Source of the DNA: Enoplolaimus lenunculus
Taxonomy: Eukaryota; Nematoda; Enoplea; Enoplida; Thoracostomopsidae
DNA: 64,000 nt
Direction of reading: 5' to 3'
Assembly: GCA_030248215.1 (NCBI GenBank)
Contig: JASANG010002941.1
Coordinates: 26,574 to 90,573 of the forward strand
Position numbers and translations under genes: made by a program. Position 1 is the first letter of the stretch, and each line of letters begins with the position of its first letter. The notes below the pieces were generated by a model. That model saw only the letters and a list, made by a program, of their open reading frames with translations. It was not told the origin of the DNA and searched no databases. This document shows, in pieces, positions 43,649-58,100 of the stretch.

Positions 43649-46153
43649 TCAAATACAAATCCACAAAAATTTCTCCGTTAATTCTCCGGTTTCTGTGTAA
43701 CATTGAATGAAACCAGAATTACTTTTTGTCACACTATCTTCAGTAGCAACTGCAACGGCACCGATATTCAAAACTCGGTCGGATTGTTTAACGGTTTGTT
43801 TCTCTTTGTTGGCCAGTATTGCACCCAAAACAATAGTAGGAACATGGTGTAGTTTGCACTTGACATCAGCTGGGAACTGAAATCAGGGTATGTGAAAAAA
43901 ATTAAGAAAATTACTTTTTCAAAAATCGAAAGATATTTTAGTTTTAGTCATTTGCGGTACTCGGCAAACCAGCGTTGTTGGCTGGAACAAATTACCGGAT
44001 ACATAGTTTTTTTTCATTTTTCCTAAGGAGATAAAATGGAAAAAATAAAAAATATTTAAACGATTCTTAAATATAATTTGCAACTAAACACTTATGACAT
44101 AAAATAACGTTGGATGACATGTAACTTAATTTACATGTAACACAGTTATTTGACAACAACTCGTTAAGCAGACTTCTCATTGCATAAAAATTTAACGTCA
44201 CTCGCTTCAGCTCTGCAAACAAACTGCGTCAAATGATATATTTGTCTAACATTTCGACAGAAAAAATTTGGGTTAAAAGTGGTGTGGAATGATCAGGGGA
44301 GGTCACCAAAAGCTCGATAATATGCAAAAAGTTTCAAAATGCCAGCATTTTAAAGCAAACGCCGGCTAGCGGTGGGATACCGAAAACCAACCGAATTTCA
44401 GCTTCAGCAGGCCTGTAATATTAATGCGCTGCCTACTTTGATTCCTTGTTTTTAGTGACAATGAACTTCCTAGCATACATCTTGGTTTTAATTTTCAATT
44501 GAGTTAATTATTAACTTTAAGCGTACAATGGAATACTAAACGCAAAAAATTCACTAAAAGACAAAATGAGTTTTTTCATTTTTCTATTTTTCAGGAAAAA
44601 ATGAAAAAAATAAATTTTTTCCGGTAAATTTTTTTTGCGGGAAAAACAATCCTGCATCAAACGGTTTGGGAATCAAGGTGTAATCGGATATACGTTCCAG
44701 TCAAAACTCGATGCCCGTCTCCGCTACAAAATACCGGAAGTTGCGTCATTTTCGTCAAGTGACGTCGGGCCCGTAGCCAAGGGGGGACAGGGGGGCTCAG
44801 TCCCCCCTGGAAAATTTTGAGCCCTCTGGAAAACTTTGGTCCCTGCTGGCAAATGGGCCCGCTAGATAGTTTTCAACGTTGCTTGTAACTCACTGAAAAC
44901 CCTTGAATGCCCCTCCTGAAAATTTTTTAGCCACCCCTTAGCAAGGTGAGCTAGCTACGGGCTGGATTCACGTATATAAAATATATAAATCGCGCAATTT
45001 TTCATTGCTGATATAATGGTTATTTGCAGGCTGTAACCGGATATCCGTTTCCGGTGAAAGTCGGGGTCCGTATGTGTTACAGAAATACCGGAAATTCTGC
45101 TTTGCTTATGCTCCAAGCTAGTTATCATGCATATATCTCGCAATTATTTATTTCAAATATGCTGCAATTGTTCGATATGACATAAAAATTACGAAACTCA
45201 TTCAAAATATTAAAAATTTAGATGCGTCCATTATTTTTCTTCAAATTTTAGAAAGTCTGGCGAATATTTGCATGCGTCAATTCTGTCGGGAGAAAGATAA
45301 AACAACTTTGAAACTTTTCTAGTTCGATATTATTTTTCCGCTTCCGTTATTTTGATGATCGCTATCTGTTGTGTTTTCGTTATTTTTACTATCCGTTTAC
45401 ACCCTGATTATTTGACCATTATTCGTGAACTAATGATTAGATAGCTCAAAATTTTAAAACCATTTCACTCCTTTTGCAAAACGGTGTCGAATGCCTTTGC
45501 AATAGAGTAAAGCAGATGATAGGTTGTAGGCAAATCTTTATGGTTCGCGTCAGGTTTAACTTCATTTTAAACTTGTGTGATTTCAAAAGCAGGCAATACC
45601 GGTATACTCAAATGAAAATCTTTGCCTCATTAGAAAGAATATGAAAGTAACAGATTTACTTATATCTGCTCGCGTTAAACAAGCTCGTAACTCGCAAAGC
45701 CAATTGAAATTTGAAAACTAAACGTTGAGTCTAGGTAGAAGTTTGATTGTATAACCAATTAACGAAAATACAGTTTCCTTCGACTGTTGTTGAATCTAAC
45801 CTGTATAACATCAGCTGGTACATCTCTGTTTGTATTGTTCCGAAGTTTCAAAAATCCCGGTTGCGTCCATAACGAACTGAATGCTGTCGACTTGCGAACA
45901 TTATACGATGGTGGTTTTCCACTACGAATTTGTTCCGCTGACAACAGCGGTTCAAAATAAATTGCAGTCGGTGAATTTCGCAATTTTACACCAAATACGA
46001 AACATTTTCCGCTGTCGCCGCATTTATGACGATTTATATCTTCTGAAAACTGTTTCACAAGCACCAGTTCCAATTGGCCGCCGAGTGTATTAATTGTTGC
46101 ACGATGTGATTGCGCAGTTTTGTGTTTTGACGTCACTATTTGAGTTGGAATAC
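43649..46153 (-). CDS. SNTX-like gene exons 7-8: C-terminal part
   Basis: Exon 7 (46153-45801, GIPTQIVTSKHKTAQS ... DVPADVIQ) ends at a good donor, cag|gttaga. An in-frame stop lies 39 bases beyond it, so an unspliced alternative end is possible. Exon 8 (43876-43649) begins FPADVKCKLHHVPTIVLGA and ends GELTEKFLWICI before TGA. The exon 8 pattern (GFIQCYTETGE...FLWICI) faintly recalls an H-type lectin-like beta fold, but I cannot assign it. Joining of exons 7 and 8 is inferred from phase 0 on both sides. Confidence 0.72.
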
Positions 46154-49100
46154 CTGAAAGCATAAAAGTTGTCGTTTTGTATTTTTGTTGTTTATAAAAA
46201 TTTTCGTTTTGAAGCCGGCACAGGTTTTAAAAACCGGCTAAAAACGCAGTGTATATATTTCGAAGGCCAAGTCATAGTATATAATTCAGCCCAATTCCAA
46301 ATTCGACTAGTCCGAAGCGGAATTACGAATTGGGCTAGCCCAAAGCGGAATCATGTATGATAAAGCTTTGCGTTCTGTGTTCGGTTACCGTTTAGGGCCC
46401 ATGTAAAGGTCAGGGGCGGAAAGTTTTTCTATGAGACTAGAATCGAGTAAGCTTAAGCTTTAGACTATTTTTTGCTTGGTTTAGGTTTAGGCTTAGGAAT
46501 AAACTCATTCTTACGCTTAGGCTTAGGTCAGGCTTAGGAATAAGCTTATAATATTGTTCCGCCCCTGTTTTTTTAAATTGGCCCAGTTTAGTAAAGCAAA
46601 CTGCTTGGTATATATCAGAGTGTAAACGGATAGTAAAAATATCTGAAACGAAAACGGAAAACGAATATTGATGTATAAAAGTTTGAAAAATGCTTTATTT
46701 TTCTGCCAACATACCTGAGACGTGCATATATTTACTGGGCTTTCAAAAATTTTAAAAAAATGGCGGGTGTATGGAAATTTTGAGATTTTGGATGAATTTT
46801 GTAATTGTTATTCTAATTTTGAACGTAAAAATAATAGAATTTCTTTTATTTCTATAACCGAAAACCGATTTTTACCGAAAATAAAAACAGATATCCGGTT
46901 ACACCCTGATATATACGTATATTAGTGATGGGCATCGGATATTTTTTCATAAGGCAATGTGTCTTATATCGCCCGGGCGGCATCCTTTGAGGTGGGTAAT
47001 AAACCAGTCGTAGTGGGACTACATTTATTGAGCGAAGCTCGAACACACGTAAGCAATTAAGGTAATATACAAATTAGTTATTAGCTAACTATTCATTTAT
47101 CGGTTGTGGAGGTTTGTAAGCAATTTACTCAGATTCCTCGCACCCAAAAACCATTCAGCCACCCTAATAATTATTGGAATAATTTAAAAAGGCCTAATTT
47201 TGTCTTGTCAATTAAGCAAATATGCAAATTAGCTATTAGCTAACTATTCAATTATCGGTTTGGAGGTTTACAACCAATTTATTCAAATTCCTCGCACCTA
47301 AAAACCCTTTAGCGCTCAAATTATATTGCTTTTAACCTTAATAATTAGTGAAATATTGTAAAAAGTCCTGATTTAGGCTTATAAACTATGCTAATATGCA
47401 AATTATCTATTAGCGAACGACTCAATGATCGGTTTTGGAGATTTGTAAACAGTCTATGCAGATTCCTCGCAGCCAAAAACCCTTTAATGCTAAAATTAGA
47501 TTGCTTCTAACTGTAATAATTAGTGAAATAATGTAGAAACCCTAATTTAGGCTTAATTAATTATGCAAATTAGCCTGTAGCTAATAAACGGCTTAAAATT
47601 TTAAATTGCTCAATAAATAGATAAATAAATAAATATATATATAAATGGTCAATAATTTGAAATGAACCTTTACGGCACGTAACCATGACATCAATTTGAT
47701 CGCTCCACGGACCATATAGCTTCGGGTCGCCTGTCATTGATCTGACTTGAACATTATAACGAACATTACTTTCAATACCTTTCAGCACTGTTTCAACAGC
47801 ATCGCGTTTGTTATCCTTCAGTTTGATGTTAACATATTTTTTATCGTCAACTCCACAATGCTTTGTTCGAGAAATACCGCTGTTAATAGGTTTCCAGTAA
47901 CACAGCTGGTACCCACATATAAAATCCATATTTAGTATTGAATCCCATATAATTCTGACGGATTCACTAGCAATGTTCGCCTCTGCATGCAAATTAGTCG
48001 GAGTACTCTGAACTAAAGCACCAATGTCAACGTTACTATGCTGTTCTTTGCCGTTCGAATCAAAAATTACAATTTTACTGACAGAGTCACAAGATGTGTG
48101 TTCCTGTTCGATTTCGTGTAAGAAATAACATTTCCACTGTTTAAGTTTGTTGTTTGCTTTGACCAATTTTATTGCATTCAGCAAACTGTCGCATGTTTCC
48201 GAATACCCAAGGTTTGTATCATGGTACCAAGTAGGACTTTGATCAGTATTAGAGTATTTTTCAATGGAACATTTTGACCGACCTGATCGCAAAATTATCA
48301 CCATCACACCGGCGGATTTAGCTCGCGATCCAATCGAATCCTTTGCCTGATTCAACGAAGATACTGGTTCGATGCTGAGTTTATTGAACTCAGCTGCAAA
48401 TTGTCTCACAACATCAGCTTCGCTATCACAGCAATCTAACCATTTCACCAGAGCATTATCTGTTGAAATGTAAACTTTGTCAAAGGTTCGTCCAAATTTT
48501 ACAATTTCACTTTTGGTTTTTGATAAAAGTTGAACCAGTTTCGACTCGTTTGTGGCGCCGGCTTTCACTTGACTTGTCACTTGTGCCAAACTGTCGCCCA
48601 AGTTTTGTTTGATATTGGTTAAATGTTTTTCAAACCGTTTCACCGAATCAACAAGCGAGTCGAGTTGAAAGTATTTGCTCGCGTTCGAATTGTTCGTTTC
48701 AATTACGTAGCGGCAACGTTGCAGCAACAGTTCAAGTTCTTCATGCAGACCCACAAATCGTTTGGTGGTAATCTGCTGAAATGAATTCTCAACAGAAAAC
48801 CCACTGTGTGTAGTTTCTGACAACGCTGTCGGCCCATGTATAGAACAGGGCCGGAACAGTAGTATAAGCATATTCCTAAGCAAGCCTAAGCTTAAGCCTA
48901 AGCGTATGGATGAGTCTATTCCTAAGCCTAAGCCTAAGCCTAAGAAAGAAATTAGTCTACAGCGTAAACTGACTCTATAATAGCCCCTCCGGAAAACGAT
49001 CCGGCCTTGTTCTATACATGGGCCACGCCGTCTTTCACACCAAAATCAGTAAAGTTGTACAAACCTGTACCGTTGAAGTACAGCATCATTCAAGTTCAAC

Positions 49101-52100
49101 TGCACGTTTACTGCAAAATTTCTAGCATCTCATGGCCGTTCCATCATATCAAAGCTTTACCGAACCAAAGCACGGAACCGTTAAAATGCGACAAACATGG
49201 CTGTACCGTTGCGAAAGAAACGGTTGTAGAAGTAAAAAATATTTACAATAAAATGAACACATTTAAAGCCCTGTTTGTTGCGGCCAAATATTTCCGATGG
49301 ATTAAGCCGAAAAAATCTAACTCAAAGATATATAAGCTTAAAAAGCAAATTATTAATCGCAATAAACTTACCGATATAGGCTTCACAAACTTGACAGGTA
49401 AGTTTTGAAAAATTTTGTCAAGCGGGTACAAATAGGCAACTTTGCCTATAGGACCAGTAGTTCGGCTGAAACCAATGAAATTATTACAGTCAGACAGTGT
49501 GTTACGGGAACCGTAAAATGAAATGCTGTCCTCAGGACCGTAGTCAAATCGCCTTGTTGAAGAGGGGCTAAACATTTTTCAGGAAGGGCATACAATAATT
49601 TTCAGGGTTTGCAAGCAAGGTTGAAAGTTTCAGGGGTGGGTCAAAATTTGTCCAGTGGGGCTCAGCGTACGCCTGTCCCAAAAGCTAAACCAAACGCCTG
49701 TCTAATTATTCCAGTCATTCTGTGTGAGCCGGTAAAAACAGTGTCTTTTTAATACGTATCTGTTATAAAGAAACCGGAAATGCTTTTATTTTTATGCTCA
49801 AAATTAGTAAAAAGTCACGTATACATTTTGCGATCCTATGATTATTAGGTATAATCGCGCAAATGTCTCGCAATTTTTCATTACAAAAATATGCTGCAAT
49901 TGTTCAATATAAAACCAAAAATTACGAAATCCATTTAAAATCTTCAAAAAAATCGGTGCGTCTGCCATTTTCGGTTAAAATTTTAGAAAGACCGAAAAGC
50001 CAGCGAACATATGCATGCCTCAATTGTGTTGGCAGCAAAATAAAACATCTTTGAAACTTTTATTGTTGTTCGTGTCATACATTTTCCGTTCTGTTATTTT
50101 GATCGCAATCTGTTTCAGTTATTTTTACTATCTGTTTACACCCTTGTGTGCGGACGCGTCAAAAATGCTTAAGATTTGAAAAGAACGAAGAAAAAACGTC
50201 AAATGAGCTGTTTAAAATGACATTCTTACCGTTTCAAAGGTTTCCCGTTAACTTCGCGTTTCGCTTCAGCAATAAAAGTGTTGAGTTTCAATACGATTTT
50301 CTCGATTTCAAGCATTGCTTGTGTTTCGGTTAGTGGCCGTTTGCGAACTTCCAAGTCGCCAGTATGTGAAAAATGAACGTCAGGATTAAATATTGGCCAC
50401 CATGACGCGATCTCGGAGGTGCCGAAACGCTTGTCAACATCCGCTGACGATTGCTGCGGATTCGGTTGATCCGGTTTTATTGACTGTTTAATCTGAAACT
50501 GTTCGCTACCTATTTTTAGCATCAATAAAATCATCGCCCTTAATAGAAGACAACTGAATTTACATACATGAACAAAAAACGAAATTCGTGCAAAATTGTG
50601 AATATCGAACATAGTATTTTTGACCAATTCACCAATATACTTCCAATTAAATAACCGGAAGTGAGTGACCACTGCCGCGGCTATGCATCGTTCACAATAA
50701 ACAATTTCATTTTGTCGCCGAAAACACTATACGGTAAAATAAACGAGTGTTGAATTTTCAAAATTATCATGCGTTAACTCTACCCTAACGGAATAATAGC
50801 GCTAACTCTACCCTAACGGAATAATAGCGCTAACTCTACCCTAACAAGTCTCTCAGCTTTACCGTAATACGAGTGTCACAAAGCATTTTGTAACACGCGT
50901 CGGGTAAGGTTAACGCAATTTTTGCATTATGCTACGGTTAACGCTTTTGCGTTAAAGTAGGGTTAACGCATGACAACTTTGTACTTTGACACGTGGTAAG
51001 TTGTTAACGACACTCGCCATTGGTCCGAGTGGACAAAAATTGTTTCAACAGCATGTCGAAGATATATGTAGCTTTCCGCCATTTCCATGAAAAGTTGTCA
51101 AAAATAGATTTCGCGCTTCGCACGTTAAACTAGATATACTTTTACATTTTCAGCGATCGGGTTTAGCATCGCCTACTTTCTAAAGAAACATTGACCTGTC
51201 AGGTAGGCCAAACTAAGATTTAATTTTTGTAGAAGGTTCAGAGACCCTGCAAAAATGGGACTGCATTCTAGCGATTCCAAGAGCAACCGCCGCTTGCTAA
51301 ACGTCCTTTGTGCATCTGAGAGTTAAATAATTTCGGTAAGAATGTACAAAGGATAGTTTTATAGTTTTGAATTTAATTATGTAATATGTATCAATATCAT
51401 TTTGACAAGCCAATGATATATACGTGGGGTGTCGTTTAAATTTCAAAGTGGTTGGTTCACTGTGCACGCAATAACTTACAAATGAACGTTTCGTATATTA
51501 AAATCGATAGCGGACCTGATGCCAAAAAATTCCCATATTCGGCCGCTCCAGAATCCACTTGCCGCTTAGCTTCAAATTTCCGATGGAATCCAATGCCGCG
51601 GCTCTCCACCTGGGGAACTCGGGTACCCAAGCCATGGCCCTGATGTACTCCTTTGCCTTGGTATTACCTTCAACTGTGACCTTCCTTGCCCGATATGTTT
51701 CGGTCTCAGGGTGGTCATATCACCACCTCCTGCCTGATTTTACTAATATCTATACCTATATATATATATCGGTTGAGCACTATTCACAACTCCCACTGTG
51801 AGATAGCTGGTCAAAAATTCAATATTGCCGTTGGTGAAACATTAAAGTGAAACTTTTAGCTAATCTATAGCTAACGAAATATGCAAAGCAGTAAACGAAT
51901 TCAGGAACAGCATGCAAGAGTTTGCGTTGGCCTACAAGCGAGGTTGAAAGTTTTCCAGAGAGAGTAAAATTTTCTAGAGAAGAGGCAAAGCACTCTTGGC
52001 CCAATTGACTACACGCTCGTTTACAAACTAACCGCAAGTGTTGCTTCCAACAATTTGCCAGTTGCGTTTGTGTTTTGTTTGTGTTCACGAGTCTGCAGCG

Positions 52101-55100
52101 TGCGACTGAACTCAAAAAAGCCATCGATCCCTTCGTCGATGCCCACAACTACATGAGTTCCAGCAGATGCCATTTGACGCGCCGATAAATCACCATTGTG
52201 GACCAAGTCTAATATTTCGGGATCAAGACGTCTGAAAATAAAACACGGTCTTTAAGTGACGTATGCCATGCAAGTGGCGGATCCACATTAGCGTTCAACT
52301 GTAAAAGCGTGTCTCTCAATTTTACATGGGTTATAAATGTTAATTATTGCAATAAGACACCTCGAATGATCCTAATTAATTTTCGCATGACAATATTTTG
52401 ATATGGGAAACACTGTATTTAGTAAATCGGTTTCACTATGCCCACTTTTGGTTTAGCGCTCAGTTTCTTCTAAGCTCCAATCCGGTCTTTTGATTGAGTG
52501 TACTTCAAATGTAAATTTTTCATACGTTCAAATGCAAAATTTGCGCTTGAGTTAACAACCTGTCCTTTGTTTCAGTACTTCAAATGTACATTTCCGAAAC
52601 GCTTATACACAAAAATTTACGCTTGAATTAGCAAGCTGTCTTTTGTGTCAGTACCTCAAACGTAAATTTCTGATGCGTTCAAATACACAACTTTACGATT
52701 GACTTGACAAGCTGTCTGTTATTTAAGTACGTTAAACGTTAAATGCAAATTTCCGGTAAGCTCAGACACAATAATTTACACTTGAGTTAAAACCTTTCCT
52801 TTGTTTCAGTACTTCAAATGTAAAGTTCTGGTATGCTCAGATATAAAATATTGCGCTTGACTTAATAACCTTTCCTTTGTTTCTGTAGTTTAAATGTAAA
52901 TTTCCGATAAGCTCAAACATAAAAATTTACGTTTGCGTTAACAACCTGTCCTTTTTTCAGTACTTCACATACAAATTTCCGTGCGCTTGACTTAACGACG
53001 TGTTCTTTGTTTCAGTACTTCAAATGTAAACTAAAATTTACGCTTGAGTTACAACCTGTAAATTTGTTTAGTACTTCAAATGTAAATTTCCAATACACTC
53101 AAATGCACAAATTTCCGCTTGAGCGAACAGCCTGTGCTTTGTTTCAGCACTTTAAATGTAACAATTTCCGATACGTTCAAACAGAAATCTACGCTTGAGT
53201 TAACAACCTGTCCTTTGTTTTAGTGCTTCAAATAAATTTCCTATATATACACTCAAATACAAAAATACGCCCAAATACAGAAATTTACGCTTCGTTAACA
53301 ACCTGTCCTTTGTTTTAGTACTTCACATATAAATTTTCTATATATACACTCAAATGCAAAAATACGCCCAAATACAGAAATTTACGCTTCAGTTAACAAC
53401 CTGTCGTTTGTTTTAGTACTTCACATGTAAATTTCTTATACACTCAAATACAAAAATTTACGATTGAGTTAACAGCCTGTGCTTTGTTTCAGTACTTCAA
53501 ATGTAAATTTCCGAGACGTTCAAATAAAAATCTACGCTTAAGTTTACAACCTGCCCTTTGTTTCGGTACTTCAAATGTAAATTTCCAATACGCTCAAATA
53601 TGAAATTTTACGCTTGACTTAACAACCGGTTCTTTGTTTCAGCACTTCAAATGTAAATTTCCTATAAGTTCATGCAGAAATCTGCGCTTGAGTTAAAACC
53701 TGTCCTTCGTTTTAGTACTTCAAATATATATTTCTGATACACTCAAATACAAAATTTTACGCCTGAGTTAACAGCCTTTGCTTTGCTTCAGTACGTTAAA
53801 TTAAATTTGCTATACACTAAAATACAAAAATTTACAGTTGAGTTAACCAGCTGTACTTTGTTTCAGCATTTTAAATGTAAATTTCCAATACGCTCAAATA
53901 CAGAAATTTACGCCTGATTTTACAACCTGTGCTTTGTTTCTGAAAGTAAAATTTTAATTTATACTTTAGTTTCTAAAATCACGTGGAATTTAATTTTAAT
54001 TCATTTGAAGAAAAGTTCTGAAAGAAGAATTTGTTTTAAAAATGTTTTAAGTTAAAAATTTTATTGGTGTCAACGATTATTCTTCATTTGAATTTTCCTG
54101 GACTAACTGTTGTTAAAAGTATTGAATTAAAAAATAACGATGGATTAATAAAAATCGACCGTTTTCTTGCAATGATATATGCTTGCTACGATAGAGTCTG
54201 TTCAAACGCAGTACGTTAACTTGCAATCCATCCGAAACAAACATTAAAATAATAGCAATAAAGTGCATTTTTAACGAACCTTTGCTTCTAAGAAAAGCTT
54301 GGACAACTGATGTTATAACTGATTGAAATTGGAACAGTACTTCCGATACGTTCAAACAAAAATCTACGCTTGAATTAACAACCTGCCTTTTATTTAAGGA
54401 CTTCAAATGTAAATTTCCGGTACGCTCAAATACACAACTTTACGATTGACTTGACAACCTGTTTTTTGTTTCAGTACTTCAATTGTAAATTTGCAATACG
54501 CTCATACAAAAAAATTTCTGCTTCAAGTAACAAAATGTTCTTTGATTTAGTAATTCATGTGCAAATTTCCGATACGCACAAATACAAAACTTTAAGCTTG
54601 AGCTAACAGCCTTCCTTAAGATTTCACATTTGGATGTGAAATGATCAGGCGATGTTATGACATCAAATATGCAAAAATCATCAAAATCCAACCTTGTTTG
54701 GACAACCGCCGGCTGGTGAGATAACGGAAAACACCCGTGGCGACAAAAGGGCAAACAAAGCTAGCAAACTAGATAAAATTTGCAATATGGAATCATTCAG
54801 TATGCTCACCTTGAAATAGTTTTCACCATATAATGAAGCACAATTTTAACTTTATCCAATGAACGCCGGCTAATATCTTCTAATTCTATGCCGCCCAGAC
54901 TCGTGTTAAAGAACAGAATTCGCAGTTCCGCTTCTCCACTCAAACTAAGTGTGTCGACAATTTCCGTCAGCGTATTTTTCTTTAACAAATTGAGTTTGGT
55001 TTCGCCAATCAGTTCACACGATGAATACTGTGAGATCTGAAATTTGATAAACCTTGCTGTACACAACAGTTGTTAGAGTTGTAATTTAACAGCTTAAAAT

Positions 55101-58100
55101 AAATTACACTTGAATCGTACGTACGTTCATTTAAAATAATTGTACCTTTGATTCTGAATTTTTCGCGGTCTAGTATTAGAAACCGCTTTACGGGGGCGTG
55201 GCGATAAGAGCTCCATCCTGCTTATTAAGGTGCCACAAAATTACGGGAGATTCACGAGTAGCAAAAACCCCTGATTGGAAAGAAAAATTGCCAGTACCAC
55301 AATGATCTATAAGTATTCTGAGCTATTATACTATGAAACGTCTTAAAACGTTCCGCCCTTGATCTTTACATGGGCCACAGCCATGAATACTGTGCTTGTA
55401 AAACAATTGAAAAGTTCCATACACCACATTTGAATTGTGTGGGGACTTAAAATAGTTAACTTTGAATAAACTACATAGATGCTGCTATAAATATTCCCAT
55501 TTGGAAATACGAGCAATACTTATAAAATGCTTAAAGTCGGAAGCCTTCAAGGGTCCGGTCCACGCTCCACCCACCAAAAGGGGCTTCGTTACAAACCGTC
55601 AATAGATGCCAGCACCAGGATATACCAAGATATCAGTTACTGTAAAAATTGTTCTTCGGTTCCGGTTCCGTTTAACAAATGACCGCAATTCCGTTATTTT
55701 TAAGCTCAAACTGATGCAATTGTTTATGGTCCATTCTTTTCCGTCATGACGCCGCTGTTGTTGTTTGCCCAAAAAATGGTTGAATTTCAAAATTTTTTGC
55801 ATATATATTTGAGCTTTTCTGCGACATTCATTAAACATTTCACACTAAAATTTATACTTTTTGAAAAATACTATTTCCCCCGTTTGCCATTCAAAAAACA
55901 ATTCGTCAGAATGTTATACAAATCACATATCATTCAACTCGGCAGCTCACAGGGGCGTAGTCACGGTTTAAAAAGTGGGTCAATGTAAAGAACACGGGCG
56001 GAACAGTATTATAAGCATATTCCTAATCGCAAGCGTACGCCTAAGACTAAATCAAATCGTACGACTGAGTATATTTCTAAAGCCTACGCCTAAGCGAAGC
56101 AAAAAATAATCTAAAAGCTTAAGCTTACTTTTTTCTAGTACCACAAAAAACGTTCCGCCCCTGATCGTTACACGGGCCAAAGAGTGGAAGCTCGAAGTCC
56201 TGAACAACATATAAACATGCATTAAAAGTGTATTCCTCGAGTTTTAAGCTTGGAAATACGTTATTAAATTTTGACTGACAAACTCACGATTACGTTGAAA
56301 GTTGTGCATTCGTATATGGATTGATGTGGGCCGAATTGAACCTTGATGGACATGAGTACCATTTAAAACATCCATGTAAGGGCAGAGAGCGAAAAACTAC
56401 ACACATTTTTGTATAAATTGCAACCCATAATCATAGCTTGGAGTGCATTCGTCAGGCAGAGTATGTAAAAGCCCTTCGTTCCGCGTAGCCAGCCAGCCAC
56501 AACAGAGGACGAACAATGAGGGAAACATCGCGAGCGAAGCGAGCCAGAAACCAGACGCAATTTTGGTATTAAATTCAAAGAAATATATTTAGTATAGCAA
56601 TAATCCAACGAAGAATCGTTCGATGTATACGAAAAGTTATTGCTTCTGTGAAATAGTATTCAGAACGAGTACATTTTGTACCATGCAAGAAACGTATATA
56701 TTGTATACTCGTGTCTATAAAATTATCGGTCCATGTATTGAACACGGCCGGAACGTTTTCCTGCAGAGAAGTTAAAATTTAGACCTTGTTTGTTGCTTAG
56801 GGTTAGGCTTAGGAATAAGCTCATCCTTACGCTTAGGCTTAGGATTAAGCTTAGGCTGAAGCTTAGGCCTAGGCTTAGAATTATGCTTATACCACTGTTC
56901 CGGCTCTTGTCCTATACATGGGCCAAATTATCAGTGGTTCTTGGCAAAATTAACTTACCAAGTTTCAGCGAGAAAACTCAACCAACATTTACCACGAAAA
57001 GTATTTGAAAATTACAATTTTTCGTTCATTGATTGAGTTTAAAAGCCCCGAAGCCCCTGACAAAGAAGTTGGTATTGAATGAAAACGTCTACAAGGCCGT
57101 GTGACCTTGTTTGATGTCCTATAGTTTACGCGCAGGTAAGGGCGGATGCAGGTGGGATTGGGGGATGCATCCCTCCCACCGGCCATTTTCCACTTGTGCA
57201 TCCCCACACCAGAAATTGCAGGATCTGCCGCTGCCCGCAGACAAATTTTTTAATTCGTTAAACAATACGAAACATAATAATGGATTTTAAATTCTCTTTT
57301 CAACCCAACAAGAAGTGGTACACGTAGTAGTTGAATCATCAATGCCCAAACAACGGGGTCGGACCCTCCAGACCCCCACCCCAAAGGTTATTGCGCTTGT
57401 GCTCAGCTTACGGATCTGAATCGAATTGTGCTAAAGTTGATGCAATCACACTAAGTATTGGTTAACGAGTTATGGTCAAACAATTGATTCAGCACCATCT
57501 CAAATCGCTTACAGCAGGGTGACACCGAATCCACAATTTGACCAAATCCGAATCCATTGCTATTATTTTCCGAATTTGAAACCAAATCCAAATCCGAACC
57601 TTGCAAGTTGCACATATATCTTTGGTGTCAGAATATTAACGCATTACCAGCTGCATAACTTTTAAACGTGCCACATAACTTTTAAACGTTAATACATGGA
57701 TTAATATTAGTTATGGTCAAATCGCTCTCCCAAATCTCTGGCAGCGCGCCAAACCAGTTATCAACTATTACTCGTTAACCAATCGTAAAAAAACTTTAAC
57801 CCCATTCGATTCAGCTCTGCAACCTGCGTCAAATGATATATAATTTGTATAACTTTTTGACAAAAAAAATTTCTGTGTACCCATTCACTAGGCATTTGGG
57901 GACCTAAAAATCGAATACCTATGTCAGAAATAAAAAAATCGAAATTTCGGTGTCAAGTGACAAGATAACGTCCTGCAAAGTTTAAATATGCGAATTTCTT
58001 TTGAAATCCGACCATTTTCGGGCAAACGCCGGCTGGTGGCAGGTGACCGAAAAACCCTACATTTTCGTCACAATGGCCAATTTTGACGCTAAATCGTTAG

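Noticed and set aside
48890-48960. CCTAAG runs as a telomere or interstitial telomere
   Set aside because: The runs lie inside foldback elements with target duplications and are degenerate; similar runs recur in each copy.
49007-49408. 133-codon plus-strand frame as a gene
   Set aside because: It covers the opposite strand of SNTX-like exon 5 and part of a foldback element; the minus strand has the matching splice sites and family similarity.
54113-54406. 97-codon minus-strand frame with a hydrophobic start as a small secreted protein
   Set aside because: Very AT-rich and partly overlapping satellite units, with no conserved pattern; no support beyond length.
57515-57600. Left end of another CAGGGTG-type MITE
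   Set aside because: The sequence starts like the MITE family (CAGGGTGACACCGAATCC), but no right end or target duplication could be found.
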